DNA from: Candidatus Aalborgicola defluviihabitans
GTDB taxonomy: Bacteria > Pseudomonadota > Gammaproteobacteria > Burkholderiales > Burkholderiaceae_C
NCBI GenBank assembly: GCA_016705575.1
Contig: JADIXX010000008.1
Span: 62,001 to 126,000, forward strand
Length of the DNA: 64,000 nt
Direction of reading: 5' to 3'
A program made the position numbers and the translations under genes. Positions 27,701 to 34,701 of this stretch are shown here, one piece after another; within the stretch, counting starts at the first letter, position 1; each line of letters opens with the position of its first letter. The notes beneath the pieces were generated by a model. It did not search any database. It was not told the DNA's origin and worked only from the letters and a program-made list of their open reading frames with translations.

Positions 27701-29891
27701 CTCGATCGCCCGAATGGGCCGCCAGCACGCGACGCAACAGACTCTGGTGCAGCTGCCCCGCCATGTAGGCGATGCGTGGCCTCGTATCAAAAGCCAGATT
27801 CTGCTTCGAATGCGGCAGACGCGTCAGCCCACTTCTAACCTTGAGGCTGCGGTACCAGTTCCGCGCCTGAAGCGACAAATCCGCCCTGTCAGACCCGGCG
27901 CACAGCGAGGCCGCGTACAACATCGCAGCACCATTCCATGGATCTTCATCCAGGTCCTCACGAGCGATCAGGGCGAGGCGGTCCAGATACGACTGCCCCT
28001 GCGTGTAAACAGCCTGCTGCAAAGCATCACGCAGGGCATTGCGCAGAACCTCCACGGGGATCAGGCGCAAGAGCGAACGGGCATTCGGCTTGCCCAACCC
28101 GACCAAGCGCAAGGTAGTCTTGATCGCATCTGGCGCAAAACGGTCGTGGCGTAGTAGCCGGGCGCACGCATTCAGGGCGTCACCATCACCGGCCTCGGTC
28201 AACACGCGGGCCCTGAGCAGCAGGGCGGGTGGCCAGCCGACTTGCGCTTCGAGCAAGGCATCGACACCTGCCAGAGCCGCTGCAAAGTTTCCGGTCCGGC
28301 TTTGCGCCTCAGCCAGTTCAAGTCGCGGAGCGGGGTTGTCAGGTTTGCATTCAACAGCGCGCAGAAAGGCGAGTTGGGCCTGCGCCGGCCGGTCGGCACT
28401 CAGCATCACCCAGCCCATCTGCCGCAGCGCGTCCACATGGTCTGGCGCCAGACGTAGGGCGGCCTTCACTGCCAGTTCAGCGTCGGCCAGTCGACGCTGT
28501 CGCAGCCGCACCTCGGATAATGCGCGCCAGGCCTCTGCCGAATCGGGCGCGTGTGCCACCGCCCGCTCCGCCCAGCCCTGCGCTTCAGCGATCAACTCCG
28601 CACGGGTAAAGATGAACGCCGCCTGAATCTGGGCCGGGCTATCGCCCGGCAAGCGCGTCACTAGAGCCCTTACCGCCTCAACGGCGAGGGCCTTGTTGCC
28701 AAGTTCCAGCGCCAACCAGCCTTGCATGCGAAGGCCTTCAATGTCGTCGGGCGCCAGGGTGAGTACATGGCGAAGCGTTCGCTGTGCAATCTGCAAACGC
28801 CCTCGCCGCCACTGGGCCACGGCCAACAGTCGCCGCAAATCCACCGCATTACGGTGTTGTCGCAAGCGCCTGACCAGCACACGGCGTGCCGCGAGCGTCT
28901 CGCCCAAGTCGAGCAGCACCTGGGCCATGAGATCCTGCGCAATCGCATGATCGGGCGCCTGGTCCAATACCATTTCCAGCAGCCACCTAGCGCCCACGAA
29001 GCGCTCCCAGCCACGCTGGATCTGCGCCCTGCGAAACATTGCATCAATGAGGCCCGGATCCAATTCGTGTGCGTTGGCCAGCGCTTCATCAGCCTCCTGC
29101 AGTTCACCCATGTCCTGTAGGGTTGCACCCAGCAGAAGCCAGGAATCTCCCCGTGAAGGCTGCGCCTGCACCAGATCGCGCGCTAGCCGCTTCGCGCCTT
29201 GCCAGTCTCCACGCTTCCAGCAACGGCGCACCGCTTCAGCCACCAGTTCAGCATTCAGTGGCCACTGGTCTAGGGCCTGTCGTAACACGGCCTCGGCCCC
29301 GTCCACATCCTGCACCGCCTGCAAACACTGCGCCAGGTGCAGATGCAGCCGGGGCTGTTCGGGCGCGGCAGAATGAAACGCGGTGATGGCTTCACGGTAG
29401 GCCTGCACCGCCGATGCGTGGAGCTCGCGCTTCTGCTGCAACCATCCCATTTGCATCCATCGTTGCGGCAATTTCCTTTGCGCAATGGCGTGCGCAGCCC
29501 AGTCAGCGGCCTCTTCAATCCGGCCCAGGTCGTGCAGTACCCATGCTAATGCATAGGCCGCTTCATCGAGCGAATCATCGAGCTCGCAGGCGCGCTGAAA
29601 AGCCGCGGCTGCAGCAGCCGCGTCACTGCGCCGTTGGTACAGGTAGCCAGCGTACCAATGCAGCGGTGCATACGCAGGAGCATGTTCAAGTGCGGGGAAA
29701 AGAACATCTGCGGCCTCGTCGTCCCGACCAGCCTGTATCAGAAAAAAACCAAGAGCAGCAAGGGCCTGGTTTGATGGTCTGCCCCCCGCAGATGCCTGCT
29801 GCGCCTCCAAAATCGCGGCGTCCAGCTCACCTGCGGCATAGAGCCGCCAACTTTCCGTAACCCTTTGAAATGCGAAAGAATCGGCGTCCAT
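24705..29891 (-). CDS. Giant TPR-GT41-GT2-GT4 glycosyltransferase
   Basis: A 1728-residue protein with four parts. Residues 1-590 are a long run of tetratricopeptide-like helical pairs (for example HAPDSAEAWRALSEVRLRQ and CKPDNPAPRLELAEAQ). Residues 705-1050 match the SPINDLY/O-GlcNAc-transferase type domain (GT41), with DVVIDVGGLHPFQGQ, APVQMGWLGCWGSAG and LDSFPGNGGLSLLDPLWMG. Residues 1094-1345 are a GT2 domain, with SVVVVLFNQ, IIVDNASTD, YLVFLNSD and EDTDYCLRVW. Residues 1359-1722 are a GT4 domain, with LFVGALHPGTPNEDGL and APVRFAGGVPAKVIEAAANG. No signal peptide is seen, so it should act in the cytoplasm, on a protein or a lipid-linked glycan. It is coupled to the frameshifted methyltransferase gene downstream. 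Confidence 0.9.
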   Translation of the reverse strand: MDADSFAFQRVTESWRLYAAGELDAAILEAQQASAGGRPSNQALAALGFFLIQAGRDDEAADVLFPALEHAPAYAPLHWYAGYLYQRRSDAAAAAAAFQRACELDDSLDEAAYALAWVLHDLGRIEEAADWAAHAIAQRKLPQRWMQMGWLQQKRELHASAVQAYREAITAFHSAAPEQPRLHLHLAQCLQAVQDVDGAEAVLRQALDQWPLNAELVAEAVRRCWKRGDWQGAKRLARDLVQAQPSRGDSWLLLGATLQDMGELQEADEALANAHELDPGLIDAMFRRAQIQRGWERFVGARWLLEMVLDQAPDHAIAQDLMAQVLLDLGETLAARRVLVRRLRQHRNAVDLRRLLAVAQWRRGRLQIAQRTLRHVLTLAPDDIEGLRMQGWLALELGNKALAVEAVRALVTRLPGDSPAQIQAAFIFTRAELIAEAQGWAERAVAHAPDSAEAWRALSEVRLRQRRLADAELAVKAALRLAPDHVDALRQMGWVMLSADRPAQAQLAFLRAVECKPDNPAPRLELAEAQSRTGNFAAALAGVDALLEAQVGWPPALLLRARVLTEAGDGDALNACARLLRHDRFAPDAIKTTLRLVGLGKPNARSLLRLIPVEVLRNALRDALQQAVYTQGQSYLDRLALIAREDLDEDPWNGAAMLYAASLCAGSDRADLSLQARNWYRSLKVRSGLTRLPHSKQNLAFDTRPRIAYMAGQLHQSLLRRVLAAHSGDRAQVFLYTNQVWPDLPPHIYLQPLLIDTLAESCAANRIDVVIDVGGLHPFQGQFALLQAYARRLAPVQMGWLGCWGSAGGLFDVLLADEVSVPVCHEVHYDEVVCRIAGGQWCWDPSVLAPAVSAPPVLSLGSVTYGVTARGLKLGAACLAAYARIVADTPNSTIRFVGEVAGDWPQRCEILSCMQAQGVSAGRVFFHPFMPHADYLAWFGRVDLVLDSFPGNGGLSLLDPLWMGVPVVTLAGEWVGARQGASVLASLGLLCWSAETVEGFCALAVKLVADVEGLSAHRLALRDRILGSALVDGQRVASQIEAICARLKGAYQDLAAADGAKARTRMQAQKFLDTWLRLPRVVDFPAVPSDVVPDLSVVVVLFNQAGLSHRTLQALADQRGPSFETIIVDNASTDRTPELLACLRGARVIRNSNNLGFLLAARQGACAVRGRYLVFLNSDAILLTDALANACKAMDADPSIGAMGGRVVLTDGGLQEAGNVVFDDGRAGGIGRGEDPFGHAALHARATDYVSGVFLVTPAPVWRMLGGFDVALAPAYYEDTDYCLRVWRAGLRVVYEPSVLLEHLEWGSATGDSATQLMECNRAVFRNRHATWLKGQPMPQALPLDGDRWRSPEDQARRPRVLFLENEVPHMFKGGGLPRARLMLQALDDWPVTLFPLWTLQDNWRAVYASIPRSVEVALGYGLDGLESFLERRLGVYDVLLVSRPTNLDAIKPLRRRRPDLFAGMRLVYDAEALFALREVAMAGVQGHPLSRVAAQARMDAEMSLAAGASDVLVVSQRDARYFEAAGHRVEVLSHSTPVRRNAPGVATRSGMLFVGALHPGTPNEDGLLWFIRKVMPLLRRRLASPPLLSVVGVCLSDQVAALVGPEVMVLGPQETLEPHYDAARVFIAPVRFAGGVPAKVIEAAANGIPTVASALLVRQLAWRDGLDIVGARDARAFAAAIARLLEDDAVWERQQSAAWEQCALRYNPDLFGRALRRVLYQAAEGDA

Positions 29892-30198
29892 AAAGTTAAT
29901 TAATCAACCCGGCGCGCCAGCACGGACAGTCCATTGAGCTGGGTTTCGATGACGCAGCAGTCAAACAAGCCTCCCCAGGCTAATGGCTTTAACAGCAGCA
30001 CGACTGGGCAAATACGGTACACACACCATCCATTTCAGAGTTCCGCGCCAGTTTACCCAAAGCCTGCGCACGACGGCATTGAAGGTTGCGCAGTGTTGGT
30101 CGAGGGTCCCGCCTTCGGCAGGCAGAAATAGCCAGCAAGTACCGGGTGTGTAGCCAAAACCGGTCCTACAATTTGGCAACGGCCTTAACGCCCCCGCA
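29892..30198. other. 307-bp gap with a possible decayed gene end
   Basis: No intact gene is seen. On the minus strand, just before the glycosyltransferase start, a frame reads KPLAWGGLFDCC and then TQLNGLSVLARRV and ends in TAA at 29900-29902. It looks like the C-terminal tail of a protein, 8 bp from the glycosyltransferase ATG. Upstream of it the frame is interrupted. It could be what remains of another locus gene, but the family is not recognised. Confidence 0.3.
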
Positions 30199-30872
30199 AT
30201 GCACCCCACCGCCTTGGATAACGGCCGCCTTTTTTTGAATGCTACCTGTATGGTCGCACAGGAGCCACTGTGCTCGACATTGGAGCCCAGGACGTCAACG
30301 GCTCGCTTCGGCCACTGGTGCCCGAGGGCTGTCGCTACATTGGCCTGGATTTTGAAGCTGGGCCTGGCGTGGACCTTGTATTGGACGACCCTTACCGCCT
30401 GCCGTTTGACGCAGGATCAGTGGACACGGTGGTCAGCAGCTCATGTTTCGAACACGTCGAATTCTTCTGGCTCATGTTCAACGAGGTGTTGCGGGTGCTC
30501 AAGCCCAACGGCCTGTTTTACCTGAACGTACCGTCCAATGGCGAGTTCCACCGCTACCCTGTGGACTGCTGGCGCTTCTACCCTGATGCCGGCATGGCGC
30601 TGGTGAACTGGGCTCATCGCGCAGGCTACAAGCCAGTGCTACTGGAATCGTTCACCACGCGGCAACGCCTCGATATCTGGAACGACTTTGTGTCCGTCTA
30701 CCTAAAGGATGAGGCAACATTGGCCGCACACCCTCGGCGCATGCTTGATCACATTGGACACTACAGCAACGGTCGGCGGCATGGAAGGCCTAAACTACTG
30801 CAACCCGAAGCGGCCCCCGAGGACCTTGCGAAGCTGCAGCGGCTGACGGGCTATAGCAAGCCCCAAAGCTAA
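30199..30872 (+). pseudogene. Class I SAM-dependent methyltransferase frameshifted in a poly-T tract
   Basis: From the ATG at 30199 the frame reads MHPTALDNGRLF and then leaves the family sequence at a run of seven T (30230-30236). In the next frame the protein continues FECYLYGRTGATVLDIGAQD, which is the SAM loop, then GLDFEAGPGVDLVLDDPYRLPF, VVSSSCFEHVEFF and VLRVLKPNGLFYLNVPS to a stop at 30872. Eight T would join the two parts into about 224 residues. A GTG at 30270 could start a shorter form, but this would cut the SAM loop. It closes the glycan locus on the right, next to the groESL promoter region. Confidence 0.75.
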
Positions 30873-30910
30873 GACCGACCTCAGCTGTTGATTTCCGGTG
30901 CTGTGCGGTC

Positions 30911-30938
30911 TTGTAATCCCCATAAAAGGCCTTATCAT
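30911..30938 (+). promoter_or_regulatory. Likely sigma-70 promoter of groES-groEL
   Basis: TTGTAA at 30911-30916 and TATCAT at 30933-30938 are separated by 16 bp and match the -35 and -10 boxes moderately well. The -10 box touches the CIRCE operator, so HrcA bound there would block RNA polymerase. CCCCAT inside the spacer recalls the -10 of sigma-32 promoters, but I see no matching -35 box at the right distance. Confidence 0.5.
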
Positions 30939-30964
30939 TAGCACTCGTCGGAGTTGAGTGCTAA
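30938..30964 (+). promoter_or_regulatory. CIRCE operator (HrcA site)
   Basis: TTAGCACTC at 30938-30946, nine spacer bases, then GAGTGCTAA at 30956-30964: a perfect match to the CIRCE inverted repeat. It lies 91 bp before groES. HrcA binds it and represses the operon until heat shock. hrcA itself is not in the window. Confidence 0.97.
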
Positions 30965-31055
30965 CATCATCCAATCCGCAAGTTAATGAGCACTAACTCA
31001 ATGCAGTTGGTGCAAGTTTGAATGTGCAATTGTTTCAAAACCCAGGAGATTTCCC

Positions 31056-31346
31056 ATGAAACTGCGTCCTTTGGCAGACCGCGTGATTGTTAAACGCGTC
31101 GAAAACGAAACCAAAACTGCTTCCGGCATCGTCATCCCTGACAGCGCCGCAGAAAAGCCAGATCAAGGCGAAGTCTTGGCCGTTGGCCCAGGCAAGAAGA
31201 ACGACAAGGGCGAACTGTTGGCCATGAACGTCAAGGTCGGTGACCGCGTTTTGTTTGGCAAGTACAGCGGCCAGACCGTCAAGGTCGACGGCGACGAACT
31301 GCTCGTCATGAAAGAAGACGACCTCTTCGCTGTTGTCGAGAAATAA
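31056..31346 (+). CDS. groES: Co-chaperonin GroES
   Basis: Heptameric lid of the GroEL chamber, 96 residues. The N terminus MKLRPLADRVIVKRVE and the mobile loop ENETKTASGIVIPDSA are typical, as is the closing segment LLVMKEDDLFAVVE. An AGGAG ribosome site lies about 8 bp before the ATG. It is first in the operon with groEL, under the CIRCE operator. Confidence 0.98.
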   Translation: MKLRPLADRVIVKRVENETKTASGIVIPDSAAEKPDQGEVLAVGPGKKNDKGELLAMNVKVGDRVLFGKYSGQTVKVDGDELLVMKEDDLFAVVEK

Positions 31347-31385
31347 AGCTACTGCGCGAACGCCATGCGTCGTTGCTCCGTGCTC

Positions 31386-31419
31386 GCCATCCTCACGTAC
31401 AGAAGTACGTTCCGGTGGC
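31386..31419. repeat. Palindromic element between groES and groEL
   Basis: ACGTAC at 31395-31400, AGAA, and GTACGT at 31405-31410 form a perfect 6-bp stem with a four-base loop. GCCA at 31386-31389 and TGGC at 31416-31419 extend it across mismatches. It sits in a GC-rich 165-bp spacer of a kind unusual inside a groESL operon and looks like a REP-type mobile palindrome. It could slow or process the mRNA between the two genes. Confidence 0.5.
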
Positions 31420-31511
31420 TGTGCGCGGTGCGCCTAGCCTGACGTCCGCTCGCTACGCTTTCTTCCCCAACAACAGGTTTTGTATTTATTTGAAATTATT
31501 GGAGTCATATC

Positions 31512-33170
31512 ATGGCAGCAAAAGACGTAATTTTCGGCGGCGAAGCCCGCGCACGCATGGTTGAAGGCGTGAACATTTTGGCCAACGCGGTCAAAGTGAC
31601 ACTGGGCCCCAAGGGCCGTAACGTGGTTCTGGAGCGCTCGTTCGGCGCCCCTACCGTGACCAAGGACGGTGTGTCCGTGGCCAAGGAAATCGAACTCAAA
31701 GACAAGCTGCAAAACATGGGTGCGCAGATGGTCAAGGAAGTTGCTTCCAAGACCTCTGACATCGCTGGCGACGGCACCACCACTGCTACCGTGCTGGCAC
31801 AAGCCATCGTGCACGAAGGCATGAAGTATGTGGCCGCTGGCATGAACCCAATGGACCTGAAGCGCGGCATCGACAAGGCTGTAACAGCCCTGGTCGAAGA
31901 ACTGAAGAAGGCTTCCAAAGCCACCACCACGTCCAAGGAAATCGCCCAGGTCGGTTCCATCTCTGCCAACAGCGACGAAACCATTGGCAAGATCATTGCA
32001 GACGCGATGGACAAGGTCGGCAAAGAAGGCGTGATCACTGTTGAAGACGGCAAGTCCCTCGACTCCGAACTCGAAGTCGTCGAAGGCATGCAGTTTGACC
32101 GCGGCTACCTGTCACCCTACTTCATCAACAACCCAGAAAAACAAGCCGCTTTGCTGGACAACCCGTTTGTGCTGTTGTTCGACAAGAAGATCAGCAACAT
32201 CCGTGACCTGCTGCCGACCCTGGAGCAAGTCGCCAAGGCTGGCCGTCCTTTGTTGATCATTGCTGAAGATGTCGATGGCGAAGCCTTGGCAACTTTGGTG
32301 GTGAACACACTGCGCGGTATCTTGAAGGTTGTGGCTGTCAAGGCTCCTGGCTTTGGTGACCGTCGCAAGGCCATGTTGGAAGACATCGCCATCCTGACCG
32401 GTGGCAAGGTCATCGCTGAAGAAATCGGTCTGTCGCTGGAAAAAGTGACTTTGGCTGACCTGGGTACCGCCAAGCGTATCGAAGTGAGCAAAGAAAACAC
32501 CATCATCATCGACGGTGCGGGTGCTGCTGCTGACATCGAAGCCCGCGTCAAGCAAGTGCGCGTTCAGATCGAAGAAGCCACTTCTGACTACGACCGTGAA
32601 AAGCTGCAAGAGCGCGTGGCCAAGTTGGCTGGCGGTGTTGCCGTGATCAAGGTGGGCGCTGCCACCGAAGTCGAAATGAAAGAGAAGAAAGCCCGCGTGG
32701 AAGACGCATTGCACGCTACGCGCGCTGCTGTGGAAGAAGGCATTGTGGCTGGCGGCGGCGTGGCTCTGCTGCGCGCCAAGCAAACCGCTGGTGTGGTCAA
32801 GGGTGCGAACTCGGACCAGGACCACGGCATTGCTCTGGTGATGAAAGCCATCGAAGCGCCTCTGCGCGAGATCGTGTACAACGCCGGTGGCGAAGCGTCG
32901 GTGGTGGTGAACGCCGTGTTGGCCGGCAAGGGCAACTACGGCTTCAACGCAGCCAACGACACCTACGGCGACATGATCGACATGGGTATCCTGGACCCCA
33001 CCAAGGTGACACGTACTGCACTGCAAAACGCAGCGTCGGTCGCGTCTTTGATGCTGACTACCGAATGCATGGTGGCCGAGTCTCCCAAGGCTGAATCCGG
33101 CGGCGGCATGGGCGGTGGTGACATGGGTGGCATGGGCGGCATGGGTGGTATGGGCGGCATGGGCATGTAA
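31512..33170 (+). CDS. groEL: Chaperonin GroEL
   Basis: Sixty-kDa chaperonin, 552 residues; with GroES and ATP it folds cytoplasmic proteins. Seen are MAAKDVIFGGEARARMVEGVN, VKVTLGPKGRNV, AGDGTTTATVLAQ (ATP site with the catalytic Asp of GDGTTT) and the C-terminal Gly-Met tail of GGM repeats. Length and motifs are normal. The spacer from groES is 165 bp and holds a palindrome. The gene ends at a strong terminator at 33213. Confidence 0.98.
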   Translation: MAAKDVIFGGEARARMVEGVNILANAVKVTLGPKGRNVVLERSFGAPTVTKDGVSVAKEIELKDKLQNMGAQMVKEVASKTSDIAGDGTTTATVLAQAIVHEGMKYVAAGMNPMDLKRGIDKAVTALVEELKKASKATTTSKEIAQVGSISANSDETIGKIIADAMDKVGKEGVITVEDGKSLDSELEVVEGMQFDRGYLSPYFINNPEKQAALLDNPFVLLFDKKISNIRDLLPTLEQVAKAGRPLLIIAEDVDGEALATLVVNTLRGILKVVAVKAPGFGDRRKAMLEDIAILTGGKVIAEEIGLSLEKVTLADLGTAKRIEVSKENTIIIDGAGAAADIEARVKQVRVQIEEATSDYDREKLQERVAKLAGGVAVIKVGAATEVEMKEKKARVEDALHATRAAVEEGIVAGGGVALLRAKQTAGVVKGANSDQDHGIALVMKAIEAPLREIVYNAGGEASVVVNAVLAGKGNYGFNAANDTYGDMIDMGILDPTKVTRTALQNAASVASLMLTTECMVAESPKAESGGGMGGGDMGGMGGMGGMGGMGM

Positions 33171-33212
33171 TTGCCTCGCTGCTGAAGACCATCGGGTTTT
33201 CACGCTCCCCAA

Positions 33213-33245
33213 AGCCTGCAAGGTTTGCGCCTTGCAGGCTTTTTC
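33213..33245 (+). terminator. Rho-independent terminator of groESL
   Basis: AGCCTGCAAGG (33213-33223), six loop bases, and CCTTGCAGGCT (33230-33240) form a perfect 11-bp stem, followed by TTTTC. It stands 43 bp after the groEL stop. Confidence 0.93.
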
Positions 33246-33284
33246 TATGGGCCATTGTTCTACGGCGCTTGCTATCATGCGGCC

Positions 33285-33644
33285 ATGGTTTGGATACGCT
33301 TTCTATTGCTTACTGTATTGCTGGCTCGCATCGCCGCCGGCGCTGCGTGGGCCATGCCGCCAGTGATAGACATGCCATTGCCAGCCAGCCACTCTGTGAG
33401 CGCAGCCAATATGCCCTGCCACATGGTAGCCTCGGCAACCGATGCCGAAAGCTCTACTGCCCAGAACGCCACCGCACAGCCCGCCTCGGGCCATACCGGC
33501 TGCGGCCACTGCGCGTTGTGTTTTCCGGCGCTGACTATGGCAGTCCATCTGCCTGTCACCGTGGCGGTTTTCAGCGCTCCCACAACGCCTGCAAAGACCA
33601 GCTCCCACTGGCAGCCAGCCCCCGATCTGCGTCCACCCATTTAA
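33285..33644 (+). CDS. Small exported Cys/His-rich protein, DUF2946-like
   Basis: A 119-residue protein with a signal peptide (MVWIRFLLLTVLLARIAAG). After it come MPCHM and GCGHCALCFPAL, a Cys- and His-rich patch followed by a hydrophobic stretch. Such patches in short exported proteins of Proteobacteria are often linked with copper (DUF2946-like). It precedes a membrane cupredoxin gene, which supports a link to copper handling. The frame is open from 33225, but the ATG at 33285 puts the signal peptide at the N terminus. Confidence 0.55.
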   Translation: MVWIRFLLLTVLLARIAAGAAWAMPPVIDMPLPASHSVSAANMPCHMVASATDAESSTAQNATAQPASGHTGCGHCALCFPALTMAVHLPVTVAVFSAPTTPAKTSSHWQPAPDLRPPI

Positions 33645-33761
33645 GACGAAACCGCTGCGCCCACTGCGGCGTGGTACCCATGATCGAAACTCTTGGCGCC
33701 ACCTTGATGCGCCGCTCGTCCGCATTTTCTGGAGGGTGCAATATTGTTGCGCCCCATCACC

Positions 33762-34688
33762 ATGACACCCAATTTTCAAACCCAACACGCCACCATGCTG
33801 TTCAAGTATGCGGGCATCAGTTTTATTTCCGGTGCAGTCAACCACGGCTTTTTCAGTGGCGAACGCTCGCTGTGGACGGGCGGTATCGGTATCGTGCTCT
33901 TTGTGCTGGGCGCTGTGTGGGAACACCACCAAACCATGGCAACCGCCGATACACCCCGAAGCTTGGGCAAGGCCCTGCTTTGGGGTACGCTGCTGTCCAT
34001 TGGGCTGGGGTTTTTTACCGGCGGGTTACAACACTTTCCTGATTCTCCGGCGCGCAGTGCGTGGGTCGTTCCCACTGGCTTCGCAGTGTCGGTCATCGCA
34101 CTGGCGCTTAACAGCGGTTTTCAGTGGCGGCGTAGCATGGTCTCCTATGGCGTGCTGGTGGGCACAGCGGTTCTCGCAGGAAGCTTTGGTACCGCCCAAT
34201 GGCTGCAGGCACACCCCGAGTGGGCGGCCGTTGGGGGTGACCACAGCCATCGCGAACCTGCCCCGCTGGTAGCCCAGGTGGTTAGCCGCACAGTGAGCGT
34301 CCACATGGATGACACCATGCGCTTTACCCCCGACACCATTGCCGTCCGAGCCGGTGAAACGGTGCGTTTTGTGGTGCACAACGGCGGCACTGCGACCCAC
34401 GAATTTGTGTTGGGCAGTGACCATGAGATCGCTGAGCACGCTGCACTGATGCGCCAAATGGCCGAAGGCAAAGTCGTGCAGCATCAGCACGGTGGCGGTA
34501 TTGCGCTGAGTCTGGCGCCCGGTGAAATGGGCGAACTGGTGGTGACGTTTGCGCAACCCGGCGCGCTACAGATTGCCTGCCTGGTGCCCGGCCACTTTGA
34601 AGCGGGTATGCGGGGGCGCATCCAGGTCGGCACGCATCCCGTAGATGCTGGATCAGGTCACCACGATATGGCTGGCATGCACCACTGA
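33762..34688 (+). CDS. Membrane-anchored cupredoxin-domain protein
   Basis: A 308-residue fusion. The N-terminal half has four or five membrane segments (about 12-30, 32-47, 68-88, 98-115 and 125-145). The C-terminal half (about 185-295) is a cupredoxin: VRAGETVRFVVHNGG, then THEFVLG with the first His ligand, and CLVPGHFEAGM with the Cys, His and Met ligands of a type 1 copper site. The tail is His- and Met-rich (GHHDMAGMHH), as in copper-binding proteins. The copper domain should face the periplasm. It may handle copper or act in electron transfer. The ATG at 33762 is chosen over the upstream TTG at 33744. Confidence 0.8.
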   Translation: MTPNFQTQHATMLFKYAGISFISGAVNHGFFSGERSLWTGGIGIVLFVLGAVWEHHQTMATADTPRSLGKALLWGTLLSIGLGFFTGGLQHFPDSPARSAWVVPTGFAVSVIALALNSGFQWRRSMVSYGVLVGTAVLAGSFGTAQWLQAHPEWAAVGGDHSHREPAPLVAQVVSRTVSVHMDDTMRFTPDTIAVRAGETVRFVVHNGGTATHEFVLGSDHEIAEHAALMRQMAEGKVVQHQHGGGIALSLAPGEMGELVVTFAQPGALQIACLVPGHFEAGMRGRIQVGTHPVDAGSGHHDMAGMHH

Positions 34689-34701
34689 CAACCGCACCGG
34701 A

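Noticed and set aside
17184..30872. Glycan locus as a recently acquired island by base composition
   Set aside because: By eye, the GC level and codon use look like the flanking genes, there is no integrase or tRNA border, and a real composition scan was not possible.
30880..30930. Sigma-32 promoter for groES
   Set aside because: CCCCAT matches the -10 box, but the nearest TTGA is 24 bp or more away, too far for a sigma-32 -35 box. The sigma-70 plus CIRCE reading explains the region better.
32112..33278. Long open frame of 388 codons on the minus strand across groEL
   Set aside because: It is fully antisense to groEL, has His/Val-rich composition caused by the codon bias of the real gene, and shows no protein family features.
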